From NCBI GenBank assembly GCA_021234155.1, contig JAJEKV010000056.1:5828932-5892931 (forward strand): a stretch of DNA of 64,000 nt. Reading direction: 5' to 3'. The notes beneath the pieces are model-generated. The model saw nothing but the letters and a program-made list of their open reading frames with translations, made no database searches and was not told where the DNA came from. Source of the DNA: Isoetes taiwanensis (taxonomy: Eukaryota > Streptophyta > Lycopodiopsida > Isoetales > Isoetaceae). A program made the position numbers and the translations under genes. This document shows, one piece after another, positions 48,931 through 60,251 of the stretch. Positions within the stretch are counted from its first letter, which is position 1, and each line of letters opens with the position of its first letter.

Positions 48931-49938
48931 CCGTTTTATAAAGAGGAAGAAGGCTTCTTCACATGCCTCTCCAGTACTGAAAGGCTTGCTTCGGGCCTGG
49001 AAGGTAGTCCGGCAAGTGATTACATTTGATTGGGAAGCTTGTCTCCAGGCATCTTCCCCCTTTCTGTGGTTGCCTTTGTATATTCATGGACAACTACACC
49101 CAGTTGTAGAATTTATGCATGCGCATTCCCAAGCGAGGTGGAGGAGAGCAGGTATTATTTCTATTGAACAGTGGTATTTTGGTATTGACATTGCTTCTTG
49201 GCAATGGTTTCAGGAGACATATGGGTTGTTGGATAAAGATATCAGTATATGGGCTTATGTAGCAAGTGCTCTTCCTCTAATTAGGAAGGTGGGTAACAAG
49301 AGATGCTGGAACTTTGTTCAAGGTATTAAAGAAGGCAAGAAGCTAGTAAGTTCATGCTACAGATTGCTTATCTCCTCAAGTACTTTATCACCTTCTCGAA
49401 AATGGCACTTACAGACTTTGCCTTCTCAATGGCAATCTATCTGGACCCTTATTTGGTCTAAATATAATCCTCCAAAGGTAAATGTTCTACTTTGGCAGGT
49501 GATTCATCGCTCTTTGAGAGTTAATGAGATGGTTCATCGCTTTAAGCCGGGAGTAAGCCCACTTTGCCCAATGTGTGAGCGGTGCATTGAAACATTGGAG
49601 CACTGTTTATATTTGTGTGCAGAGCTGAGTAGTCTTAGGTCCTGGCTGCATTCTCTTTTTGGAGTATCTTTGGATAGTCAGCATTTTCTTTTGGGTATTT
49701 ATCCAAATCAGTGGACTGCTTCTAAAAGGATTGCATTTCACATGGCAAAGTCTTGGCTAATATGGAGTGTATGGAAGCGAAGGCGAAGAAAGGTCTTTTA
49801 TGATCGTATTAAAATTCCAATATGGAGTGATCATCTAAAAGTGATTGATGCTTCAGGGTCATTTCTTACTTCTGGAAGTACTTTGTAATATTTTGAGTGT
49901 ATAATATGAAGTAAAACACGTTCTTCAAAAAAAAAAAT
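48931..49938 (+). mobile_element. L1-type LINE 3' fragment with poly(A) tail
   Basis: One open frame to a TAA at 49886-49888 encodes the C-terminal RT and zinc-binding region of a plant L1: I-W-S-K-Y-N-P-P-K-V-N-V-L-L-W-Q-V-I-H-R, then P-L-C-P-M-C-E-R-C-I-E-T-L-E-H-C-L-Y-L-C, the zf-RVT Cys/His cluster. A short 3' UTR follows and an A-run at 49928-49938. Unlike the (ATTTC)-tailed LINEs, this one uses poly(A). It is 5'-truncated and lies inside the DUF7869 remnant; the exact left border (about 48930) and its target duplication could not be fixed. Confidence 0.8.
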
Positions 49939-49944
49939 AGTAAA

Positions 49945-52293
49945 AGAAGTCAAGAACGATCCTTGTGATATGGGGAATATTGCTAACGTGGCATCTATTG
50001 ATTATTGTCCAGATCATTGTTGCCAATATGCTGATAGAAAAAAAAAAATCATTGCACGAAGTGAGTATATCAGTCTTTAAAATTTAAAGACCAAACAACT
50101 TTTACCTATGATAGTTTGGCAGCGTGTGAAAGGCGAAGATGGAAAATACAAGGGCATGTTATTTGATGGAAACATTGTGTGTTGTAAAGGATGGTATACA
50201 ATCTATGGAATTTGTAAGGCTACTATTTATAATAGGAGAAACAGGTAGCTTAATGGAGCAAAAAATGGCATGCATGGAAACAAACTTATAATGCGGTGTA
50301 CAGAAAGGATGGAGGCTGCAAAGGTGGCACTTATACAATTGGTAGATGTTACAGCTAATCAAATGCCACACCGAAGCAGAATTACATGTGATGGAGAGAG
50401 AGATTATCAAAAGGTGATGCCGCTGACTTATAATATGAAGTCCATGTTAAAGGAAGTGAATGAATCCTTAAGCATGCATGGGCTACCCCACATCTCCCAA
50501 TCAAGTTTTAGTCGAATGTGGAATAAGGATTTTAATGATGTCCTTGTTTCAAGAGAAAATAACAGCTTCTCAAAATGTGAAACATGTACAGATTTGAAGA
50601 ACAAATTGGATAGCACAAAAAATCCATAAGAGAGGGAGATACTTCTTGATAAAATTGACAGATACAACATGGAGCAAAAAAAGTTGTCGTAATGTTTACT
50701 ATTCATGGAGGTATTTTTGGCAGTCCACAAGAATATCTGTGTTTAATACATGATAAGATGGATCAAAAGAAGACATGCATTCTGAGACTAAGATCACATC
50801 CAAACACTACAAAGAATGCATGCAATTGCCTAAGGCTTTAATGGGAATTCTCACTCATGGGCATGACCCTTCTGCTTATTGCCATTTTGCCACATGGAAT
50901 TGGTCATTTGACCCGAACTTTATAATAGGTTCTATTGCAAAATGTTTGCGGAGTTTAGAGGGTTTTAGCGATGGAGATAGAGGGGATTTGACTCCAACTT
51001 TTACTTCAGCAACGCAACCCCTTCATAAAACATTGTTGACAAGAACAGATGGTAAGCAATTAGCGAGAGAAGAACATGGTGATTTTAAGCCTCTGCCAAA
51101 AGTTCTACTTTTATAGGTAATAAAAATAGATATGTTTTGGCATACTGGGCGTTGTTAGTAGCAAGGGAACATTTCAAAGAAATATTGATGGCATTTCTTA
51201 TGGTTGGGTATACACAAGAAGATATTGATGCTTTCTTTAGCAGAGTTGGATAAAGCTTAAGAATGCGACATGCTCACACTTTGCCTCAATTATTTGAAGT
51301 GTTTGAAACATGTGTATCTGCTAAAAATGTTCCATATCTCATATAAGAAGTTCCTGACTTTAAGAAATCTCTGGATGGCTATATAGAAGATGGACGTAAT
51401 AAGTTGATAGGGCATACCAAGCCATTACACTTTCGTTTTTATTTAGATGATAAAGGATCTCCAAAAATGCAGTATAAGGTGCACCCTAAGCAGGCATTAT
51501 GGGAACCCGAAGCCGGTGTTGAACTTTTTAAAAAAGATGGAGATGTACAAATGTTACTTGAAGGTGTACCTGAGCCAGTGCCACTTACTAAACATATGAG
51601 AGAGGAGGAAAATATTATATCAGGCATTTCAAAATCTATAGATTTTTGGAAAATAGGCTTGGGACGTCGTTATAGACAATCTTCCAATTATCATGAGGTA
51701 GTGAGACCAATTATTGCATATTGGAAAAATGTTATAAAAGAAATAAAGTCATCTCCAATAAAAAAAATACCAAGTTACAAGACGGCTTTTGGCTCCGCTC
51801 ACAATGGATGCTCCATCACGGGGCACATTTAGCTCCTACAATGATTGAATATGACGAAGAATAGCATGAAGTGGTATATTGGCCCTGCAAGTGGTAAACC
51901 AAAAGAGGAATTTAAAACCAAAAAGGACATCATGGAGGGTATGTTTGTCATTGTGAGGCCTAACGACGTGAAAGAGACTCCTTTTTGGCTAGGGGTTGCA
52001 TTGACTAAACTGACTAAACACAATGACAGACAAAAAGATTGTCTTCAGATTCACGTTCAATGGTGGAAGCCACTCAGTAGGGGTAGCAAAACTTTGAAAT
52101 CTCAATACAAAGATTGTTGGACAAAAAAGTGGAAACCAAATCCAAGTGAACAACGACAATGGGTAGACGCCCAATCAGTAACCTATAGTTGGAAAGCAAA
52201 ATCCTCTATTGTTTCCATGAAATGTTTTCAAGTGATACCTGAAGATGTTGTTGCAATGTTCAAAATCATTTGGAATTATGTAATGTTGATATG
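49945..52293 (+). pseudogene. DUF7869-type protein, main remnant
   Basis: Plus-strand pieces in several frames: G-I-C-K-A-T-I-Y-N-R-R near 50210; the 50270-50629 frame with M-P-H-R-S-R and F-S-K-C-E-T-C-T-D-L-K; 50775-51116 with M-G-I-L-T-H-G and W-S-F-D-P-N; then L-M-V-G-Y-T-Q-E-D-I-D-A-F-F-S-R near 51200, the V-G-H-T-H-E-D-I-D-x-x-F-S hallmark of DUF7869 with one His replaced; then 51404-51832 and a C-terminal part 51845-52294 with T-P-F-W-L-G-V and V-Q-W-W. At least five stops or frameshifts. The hallmark suggests a nuclease-like fold but the activity is unknown. Confidence 0.65.
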
Positions 52294-52583
52294 AATTCGA
52301 AAGTCTTTGCAAGGTTTCCCTTCTTATTTTTATCATTGCGTTTATTCATTTTGTTATATATGTATATAGTTGTTTTTTGAATATTTAAATAAATATTGAG
52401 ATGTGACGAAGATCAAGCAATCAAAGTTTCAATTTGAAAATATAGACATGTCTAAAAACTTTGAATAAGTCTAATTTTTCCTAAATAAGTCATTAAAGTG
52501 TTCTTTTTGCTACATGCCCATATTGCAGGGATCGTTTTAAAGCATAATTCTGCTGCAGACGGATCCAGTTTTTGCGAATTTAG

Positions 52584-52773
52584 GTATTACAGGTGCACGT
52601 TTATAAAATGCCATGGGAAGAAGGTGGCGCAATCTTTGAAGGATTTAGGTCTAGAACTTGCGAAGAAGGTGGAGCAATTTTTGAAGCATCTAGGTCTAGA
52701 ACTTACGACATATGAAGGAGTTCATATGCACCACAACCCCCCTTCAATCAGCGAAACTACAGAGGCACAATAA
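52584..52773 (+). pseudogene. WRKY zinc-finger exon with internal duplication
   Basis: After a plausible acceptor (gcgaatttAG, 52582-52583) the frame reads (R)-Y-Y-R-C-T-F-I-K-C-H-G-K-K-V, and later T-T-Y-E-G-V-H-M-H. This is the second half of a WRKY DNA-binding domain, starting at the conserved R-type intron position, with ligands C-x4-C and H-x-H. Between them is a 45-bp in-frame tandem duplication (52618-52662 and 52663-52707), K-K-V-A-Q-S-L-K-D-L-G-L-E-L-A and K-K-V-E-Q-F-L-K-H-L-G-L-E-L-T. It stretches the C-to-H spacing to 37; without it the spacing would be the usual 22. No WRKYGQK exon was found upstream. It ends in TAA shortly after. Probably a gene fragment. Confidence 0.65.
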
Positions 52774-54260
52774 CGAGGTATAGAACACGTCTTTCCTTTT
52801 TTCTTGGAGCCAGATCAGTCAAAATAAAGCTCCAAATGAAAACAATGGTTTCCAATTTTTTTTTTTTTCCATGTGCCTTACTTTTTAGCCATTTTGAGAC
52901 TTTTGCTTGCAATTTTGCCATGAGCTAGTAGCTTAAGAGGACTCAAAAGCCTGCGCTTGAACAAATATAGTTATTAGAAGGTGCAATTCTAACGTTGCAC
53001 TATGTTAAAACTTCTCACTTTATTTTCTTCCAATTTTCTTTCCATCCATGTCGATGTCTGGTAAGTTGATTTCTACTTCATGACTTCGAATAATTCACGT
53101 TTGATGCATGCCAATTTGAGCATTTTTGTGAAACTGACTTTTTCTTTGTTATCTATGTTAAAACTTCTCTCTCAATTTGGGTGTTAAAATCAAACTTTGG
53201 AGTCCCAGCTTGCATTACATTACTGGTAACTCAAATATTGTTTTTAATTCCTTTATTCTTTTGCTCTGTTCTGTTGCCAATCTAAGGGTTGGCATGATGC
53301 TTTTTGCAAGTTTCTAAGTATGGAAATACAGAATTAGTTTTGCTGCAAATTTTGGAGCCATTGGCGGTTCCTCAACCATTTTATACCTGGTATGAGTATC
53401 ACCAAAAACCTATTCTATTTTGATGCTTCATTGAAATTCTCTATTGTGTATGATTTGTGATTGGTTCACAAAGAGCTAATTCTCCAAATTATATTAGTTA
53501 GCATTAGTTTGGACCTCGTATATATGGATGAGCTGCTTATGGCCAGGTTTGAGTTTATAGGAATCTGGTGGTCACTTATATCTGCCACAGCTAATCCTCT
53601 AGCCATGAATTAGACGGGTATGTTGTGGCTGTGGTAGGTTATTTATTTGCATTATTTATTTGCTCCATGCACTAACATCTTCCTTTTTTTATTTGGAGTC
53701 CTTGAAGGACACAAGAACAATGACTGAACTGAGGTAAACTTTTCTTTGACCATTTCTATTGGTAAGGTTTTATATGAAATTTTATGCTAGATTTAGGTAC
53801 AGGTGCAATGCATAATAGACATGCTCTGGAATGGCCAGTGGTTTAGCTGAGCCCTATGAAGTATCTTTTGTATAATTTTAGAACATGCCATAATAGATGG
53901 GGTTGTAACTTAGGGCCTATATGTTTAGCTGATTTGCAATACTTAGCAAATTGACTTTTAAATTAGGGATTAGAGTAATGTTATTTACAACACCCTTACT
54001 ATGTAAGTTGAACTGTATGCCTTTGGTTGTTTATTCTCATAGTTGCTGGACTACATTCTGCCATCCCATAGTTGCATTCTCTTATAATTGTTAGATGAAT
54101 ATGTCTTTTTTGTCTAGCATCTCTAAGTTTCGAAGATGTCCTAATTTCAGCGGCATGCTTCCTGCTATACTTTTTTCTCTTAAAGAAAGTTGACATTTGC
54201 AGGATCATTGAGTTGGGAAGAATTCTCCATGAGCAAATAATGGGCAAAGAATTCCATCAG
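52774..54260. other. No gene recognised
   Basis: T-rich, intron- or intergenic-like DNA. No coding motif or repeat structure seen; it could include 3' sequence of the WRKY fragment. Confidence 0.4.
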
Positions 54261-54950
54261 CAAGAAACACTTTTATTGACATGTGAAATATGGAGGAGAC
54301 ATTTAAAATTGGCAAACTAGTTTGGTATAGTAACAACTTCAACATATTTGCTGATGGCAAATGATTTCATGTGGAAACGAGTGTCTGACAGTTTCAACTC
54401 AAAATAAAGATTGCCAATATTTGTGTTGACAAAGCACTTCAAATATCTCTAATGGCAGCATTTTGATGTATAATGTGCAAAGAAATACCTTTACTGACAT
54501 GTGGAATATGGAGGAGGCACTTAAAATTGGCAAACTAGTTTGGAATTGCATCTTCAACGTATTTGCTTGTGGCAAATGATTCCATGTGGAAAAGTGTGTC
54601 TTGAAAAAATACAGTTTCAATTCAAAATAAAGATTGCAAATATTTGAAGCAGTTTTAAATATCTCTAATGGCAGCATTCTAATGTATAATGTGCAAAGAA
54701 ATAACTTTACTGACATGTAAAATATGAAGGAGGCACTTAAAATTGGCAAACTGGCTTGGAATTGTAGCTTCGACATCTTTGCTTATGGCAAATGATTCCA
54801 TGTGGAAAAGCATGTCTTGAAAAAATACAGTTTCAATCCAAAATAAAGATTGCAAATATTCGGAGTAGTTTAGGTGTGTTGACAAAGCACTTCAAATGTC
54901 TCTAATTGCAGCATTCTAGCATTCCGATGTATAATGTGCAAATAATTACT
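54261..54950. repeat. ~220-bp tandem repeat, three units
   Basis: Units begin near 54261, 54482 and 54701. Each contains TTATTGACATGT or TTACTGACATGT, AAAATTGGCAAACT, a GGCAAATGATT-CATGTGGAAA word, AAAATAAAGATTG and a GTATAATGTGCAAA end. They differ by small indels; one or more lack the TGTTGACAAAGCACTTC segment present in the first and last. Confidence 0.8.
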
Positions 54951-55164
54951 TTTCCTCATATAAATATTGAATGTCAAACGTTGCCACTATATATAATGCA
55001 TATCATCATTCATTTCACTATGACAACTGAGCCAACAACTTGCATTCAATTTTGCATTGCATATGAAAATTATATCATTGAACAATTGTTTAAACAATTG
55101 AATGTATATTTTATATTAGACAAAGTAACTAACTTGCAAACTTATCTCATAATATCCAGCGTGA

Positions 55165-57430
55165 TACTCGGGGATCGAATGGGAGAAATACCTTGAGAAA
55201 TTGTATAAGACAGGGGCCACATCGATGCCAATACCCACCCCACCAGAAACAAATAAATCGTGCTTCAGCACGCAGGAAGTGATGGTAGCGCTACAGAAAA
55301 TGTCCAATAACAAGGCTTCAGGTCTTTATGGACTGACCGTGGAACTACTAAAATGTGTAGACACAGTAAACGGGAGCTAGGTCACCGAGATATTTAATGG
55401 CATAATCAGCATAGGGCTGCCAGATAGATGGACGTACAACAGGATAATACCCCTGCATAAGGGGGGAAATAGAGAGGAACCAGGAAACTACAGGACGATA
55501 ATGGTAAGCTCTATCTTCGCCAAGTGGTTCGGGAAGGTACTGGATAGTAAACTGAAGCACTGAGCAGAAACAGAAAAGCTAAGAGCACAAGGCAGGCAGG
55601 CTTCAGACCTGAACAACTCGACTACACATCACTTTCTAACCCTCCGAATACTAATAGAGCAAAGCGAATTACAGGGAAAGAAAATAATATGCTGCTTCGT
55701 GGATTTCAGAAAAGGCATTTGACACCGTCCCAAGGGAAAAGCTGTTGCAGAGATTTGTAGATACGCGGGCCCCAGAAGATATGGTAGGGTCGATCGCACG
55801 GTTATATCATAGAGTGTATGCGAAAATGGAACAGGAAGGACAGACAATAGATTGTGACACAGGAGTTAAACAGGGGTGCCCATTGTCCCTGATATTATTT
55901 GGTATTTATATAGATGCACTACAGGGCTTCATAGAAGAAAGGCAAGAGGATGCGGACGCCCCCACCCTGGGGAATACTAGTGTACCTATCATGCTGTATG
56001 CTGATGATCTAAGCATGATGGCTACCAAGAACAAGGGTATGCATAGGTTATTAGGGCTACTAGAGGCTTTCTGTAACAGGACAGGGCTGACAGTGAACCT
56101 AGCGAAGACCAAAATAGTCATATTCGGCACCAAGAGCAGACACATACCCCTCAAGTATATGGGGGCAGAACTGGAAGAATCGGCAGAATACAAATACCTA
56201 GGATATGATGCACACAGTACAGGCAAATGGTCGAAGGGAGCGGATGCCAGATTCCAGTCAGCCATAGGAAGTTACTTCAATATGAAAAACTTCTGTAACA
56301 GGAGCAGAATAATTGACTTGGAGATCAAATGCTACCTGTTTAATATAGTGGTTGCGTCGACACAACTATATGGATCAGAGGCATGGGGGCCTGGCCTATC
56401 AGTCAAGAAATGGGAAAAGCAAGAAGGGATTTTCAGGCAATGGCATAGGCAGGAATTCAGAGTGCGGTCAAACACACCCCTGGCAGTCATGGTATATGAG
56501 AGGGGTCAGAGACCAATGGAAGTAAGAGCCTGGGAAAGGACCATCAGATATTTACTGAAAGACAATATGGGAGGACACACTGGGAAACTATCAACAATTG
56601 CAATCAGCGAATCGGCCAATTCACACATCATCACAGGTAATGGGTGGTTCAGGGAAGTAGCAGTATGGACCAGAGAGATGGGGTTGAATCTGAGTGATCT
56701 AGTAAGTGAAGGAAAATGGAATGAAGATTAGGCCGACAGAGCGATAAGAGCATGGTTGCAAAAACATAACGGTCCCAAAACACTTTGGCTGATAGAAGTC
56801 TTCAACCCCGACCAACAGATAGGACAATAAATGTACAGAGACAGTCGATTAGGGAAGACAAGAAGAAACACCTTAGTAAGATTTAGGATGGGGAGCCACG
56901 ATCTAAAAATCGAAAAGGACAGATGGAGGAAAGTAGAAAGGGAAAACCGGGTCTGTAGAATATGTGACACAGGGAGAGTAGAGGATGAGAATCACATACT
57001 CGACGATTGTATGGCATATGAAGACATCTGAAACAAATACAGGCTTATAAGGTGGGGACAACCAGCACATATCCTAATGGCAAGAGCAGATACAAAAGCG
57101 GATCTATCTGTCAGACGCAATCAGGAAGATGATAACTAGACACCGGGAAGTGCACAGAGAAAGAGGGCTAGTAATATGAACCACTGAAAAGGTGGGACAT
57201 TGAACCCCGCAAAATCCCAGCTAAAAGCTGATGATAACGACGCACCACCGCGCGAGCATGATGCCGATTATAAGCGGGGTGCCGGTATCAATAGAAAATA
57301 AGATAAGCCCTCTGAAAGGGCTACAATGTACCAGCATGCAGCGCTAGTAGCACCCTTGGGAGCTCGCCCATGCTACATCAGTCCGGGGGCCTCAGGGCAC
57401 TAGGGACAATAATTCTATTCAATTCTAACA
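55165..57430 (+). mobile_element. LINE-G, LINE-6-related non-LTR retrotransposon (5'-truncated)
   Basis: Plus-strand LINE starting just before the RT and ending at GGACAATAATTCTATTCAATTCT, a pentamer-like 3' tail as in LINE-6. The 3' UTR of about 350 bp follows the last zinc motif. No (GA)n tract adjoins either end, unlike the minus-strand family. Confidence 0.8.
55170..57031 (+). pseudogene. LINE-G RT and zinc finger
   Basis: The RT begins with M-S-N-N-K-A-S-G-L-Y-G-L and I-I-P-L-H-K-G-G-N; stops occur near 55377 and 55561. C-F-V-D-F is followed by a one-base frameshift, then K-A-F-D-T-V-P. The frame 55745-56731 holds K-Q-G-C-P-L-S, Y-A-D-D-L-S-M-M, Y-K-Y-L-G-Y and W-G-P-G-L. The tail ends at C-R-I-C...H-I-L-D-D-C. 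The fold matches the other LINEs here but the sequence is distant from the minus-strand family. Inactive. Confidence 0.85.
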
Positions 57431-58318
57431 ATGTGCACGTAGATTTGGATGTTTTTGATTGTTATAGAATTCGTTTGCAAATATAACATTTTTAGTATTG
57501 CAAGTGTGTTGGGATGGAATGCCATAGGGGTGAGTGAATTTCACCTATTTTACCATAATAACATGTCATTTATTTTGAAAAATGGGAAAGTTTCCACCTC
57601 ATATCGATGTATACTTCTTTCTTTTCAATACGCATAAGTAGCATTGTAGACCGTTCAATATTTCATAGTACAAAGCAAATAGAGTTAGTACACATGAATG
57701 TGTTATAATGGAGCCACATAGCATGGGCTCTTCCCATTGACAGATGTTAATGTTAGTTGTATATCTAAACTATATAATTGCTATAGGTAAGATTCCTAGA
57801 GAATATGCTATAAGGATACCTGTTTGTTTTGTGCACACGTAGCCTTATCCGTTTGTAACACTTTTAAAGCCATTTTTGGACACGTGTCTAAAGGCTTATT
57901 TATTTCTGACACTTTGGATAATATAGTTTAGATAAGGTTTTTAACACTTTTCAGGCCTTTTTTTTTTTTTTTGACACGTCCTAAGGCGTATTTAGTACTA
58001 ATGAATTCTTTCTAAAAATTGACACGTCAACATTTTGTTATCCAACATTCTATTCAAAAACCTTGACATGTGCGCGAACTTTTTGAGTAGGTTAAGGAAG
58101 GTGCCAAGAAGTGGCACTATAATTAATGTGGAAAGGGTGAGTTGGCACTGTAGCATTCTAGAAATCTTCTCTTTTATGGATCTGTAAACAAGTATATCCC
58201 ACAATGGTTGAGTTAGATTAAGGAGGCCCCACGCCATTAGATTCCTCTCGTCGAGAGCTTTCCAACAACTGGTAATTTGCCATTGTTTCAATGCCATTAT
58301 AGCCAATGTAATCGAAAT
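57431..58318. other. No gene recognised
   Basis: AT-rich DNA with a T-run near 57960. No coding domain. A 102-codon minus frame (58306-57998) has no recognisable motif. Confidence 0.4.
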
Positions 58319-58652
58319 GGAGAATCTTCATGGAATCTTAGAGAACCTATGTGAAATATTCCTAGAATATGAGGGAGTCTAGAAGAATCTTGAGAGAATC
58401 TTTAGAAATCTAGACAAATCTTAAGAGAATATAAAAGAATTCTTGTAGAATCTTAGAGAATCCTAGAGAAGCTTCATAGAATCTTTGAGAATCTAGGGGA
58501 ACTTTTATATAGTACTGGGGAATCTTCATGGTATTTAAGAAAATCTAGAGGGAAGTTAGAGCATCTAGGAGGATCTTGATGGCATCTTAGAGAATCTAGG
58601 GGAATTTTCATAGAATATCAGAGAATGCATCAAAATCTTAAGAGAATTTGGG
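58319..58652. repeat. Degenerate minisatellite, AGAATCTTAG-like
   Basis: About 330 bp of imperfect repeats of GAATCTTAGAGAATCTAG and GGGAATCTTCATAG words, many beginning GAATCTT and ending AGAG or TAG. Unit length drifts between roughly 12 and 25 bases. Confidence 0.75.
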
Positions 58653-58964
58653 GTAAGTCGCATTTAATTAAAGTGGGTCAGATCTTGAAGTTTGGGTCTC
58701 AGGCTGAAAATGGGACTCATGCAAAAAAGAACAAGGTGCTGCGCACGGAGGGTTGCCCTCCATGGCCAGAGAGTGAAGTGGTTTAAATCGTAGTTCAAAG
58801 TCATATTTTGACAATCAATTCAAAACCATAACCCCGAACATTTAGAAACGAAATCCTCTGTAGCCAACGAACTACCTTTATCTTCCAAAATGCAGCTAAA
58901 GAGTTTAGCAACCTGTGAAATAAAGAACACACGGATTTCAGAATTATAAAATATACAGGGCTAT
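58653..58964. other. No feature recognised
   Basis: Unique-looking DNA between the minisatellite and the copia LTR. Nothing recognisable. Confidence 0.4.
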
Positions 58965-59553
58965 TGTGAGAAAAGAAGGGAGATCATGTAATATTGATGC
59001 AATGGTGTAGCTCCATTGATGATCTAAGATAAGATCATAATCCTTAGACGAACCAGTTGGGAAATCAAACCTTTAAACTCGTTGCATAAGCTAAGGTATT
59101 GAAGGTGAGTTGAATATCCCTAAAGGTTTGATTTAACCATGCGAAAAGGGTTAGATATATTTGAAGGTTCTATTATTGAAGGATATTGCTTAATATATGA
59201 AGCAATCGGATGGTGCCATATTGGACCATTCCAGATAAGCTGAGCGATTGGTCCGACAACTCATAGATCGGTCCGGCATGAGCTGGATTGATCAGTATAA
59301 ACACAAGGAGAATTCATCTAAGTAATGGCTCTTGGATTGTAAGTTGCCGATCAGATATTTTCAATGAAGCTTGGGTTCTCGGGGTCAATCGTTGATTGCT
59401 ACAGTGTTTAAAGCCATACCATATGAATAGTGTTTTTACTGTAGCAGTCCATGGTCATTGACTAAATTGGAATTATAGTGACTATGCATTCCTTAGTTGT
59501 TTCCAAGTAGAATCAAAGAGTTTGAAGCATAATTGTCTAGACATTTTCCTTCA
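58965..59553 (+). mobile_element. Ty1/copia 5' LTR
   Basis: 589 bp, starting TGTGAGAAAAGAAGG and ending TTTTCCTTCA. The first 115 bp match the visible part of the 3' LTR with one difference. It contains three GGTCCGRC-like words (about 59230-59275). The 5 bp before it are GCTAT; the matching duplication would lie beyond the window. Confidence 0.95.
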
Positions 59554-59554
59554 T

Positions 59555-59566
59555 TGGTATCAGAGC
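59555..59566 (+). other. Primer binding site, tRNA-iMet
   Basis: TGGTATCAGAGC, one base after the LTR, complementary to the 3' end of plant initiator-methionine tRNA. Confidence 0.95.
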
Positions 59567-59578
59567 TTCTTATTAAAA

Positions 59579-60251
59579 ATGTCTACTCGTTTTGGTGCTA
59601 ATTTGCTGTCATCTTCAAGGGTGATAATGGCTTTCAGATTTGGAAACAGGGAATAAGGCAGGTTCTGGAGTTTGAGAACTTGTGGCATTTGATTGAAGGA
59701 GAGAATGCAAAAGTGGCAACATCTGTGGCAGAATCAAGTGAGAGCACTATTCAAGAGTCAAAAACAGATGGAAGTGGAGGTAAAACAACAAGTGTAGTTT
59801 CTAAACTAACCTCTGGATCTGTTGATGAATTAAAGGTAATGGAAGCACAGGCCATTTATCACAAGCAAAGTTGGAACTGCTATCAAGCTAAAATTGAGAG
59901 GCATGAATCCAAAGGAAATGTGGGAGTATCTAGTGAGTCAATATGAAGTCAAGACTTCGTCACAGATAGATGTTCTGGAGAAACAACTCAGGAGGTTGAA
60001 ATTGTATGAAAAAAGATAATCTGACAGATTATTTGGAAAAATTTGATTCCATTATTGCAGATTTGGAAGGGGCTGGTGTCATTCTTAATGAGCAATATCA
60101 GATATTATCCCTGGCCAGATCTGTGGCTCATAACAGCCAACTTGCTACCTTGCTAAGAAATGTTGCACGTACAAAAGAGCATGTCCAAATGATTAGGACT
60201 GAATTTGAGCAGAAAGGTGTGAGTATTGAAGATGAGGAGCATTCTCCATAA
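59579..60251 (+). pseudogene. Ty1/copia gag (N-terminal and capsid part)
   Basis: Starts M-S-T-R-F-G-A-N-L-L at 59579, then changes frame near 59625 to give N-G-F-Q-I-W-K-Q-G-I-R-Q and N-L-W-H-L-I-E-G. A second shift leads near 59918 to M-W-E-Y-L-V-S-Q-Y, a third near 60005 to D-N-L-T-D-Y-L-E-K-F-D and I-L-N-E-Q-Y-Q-I-L. It ends at an in-frame TAA (60249-60251), after which the same frame goes on into the zinc knuckles. This is the UBN2-type copia capsid. Three frameshifts plus a stop make it non-functional although the LTRs are nearly identical. Confidence 0.88.

Noticed and set aside
58319-58652. CRISPR-like array
   Set aside because: Repeats are degenerate, of varying length and without spacers of constant size; the rest of the window is plant nuclear DNA.
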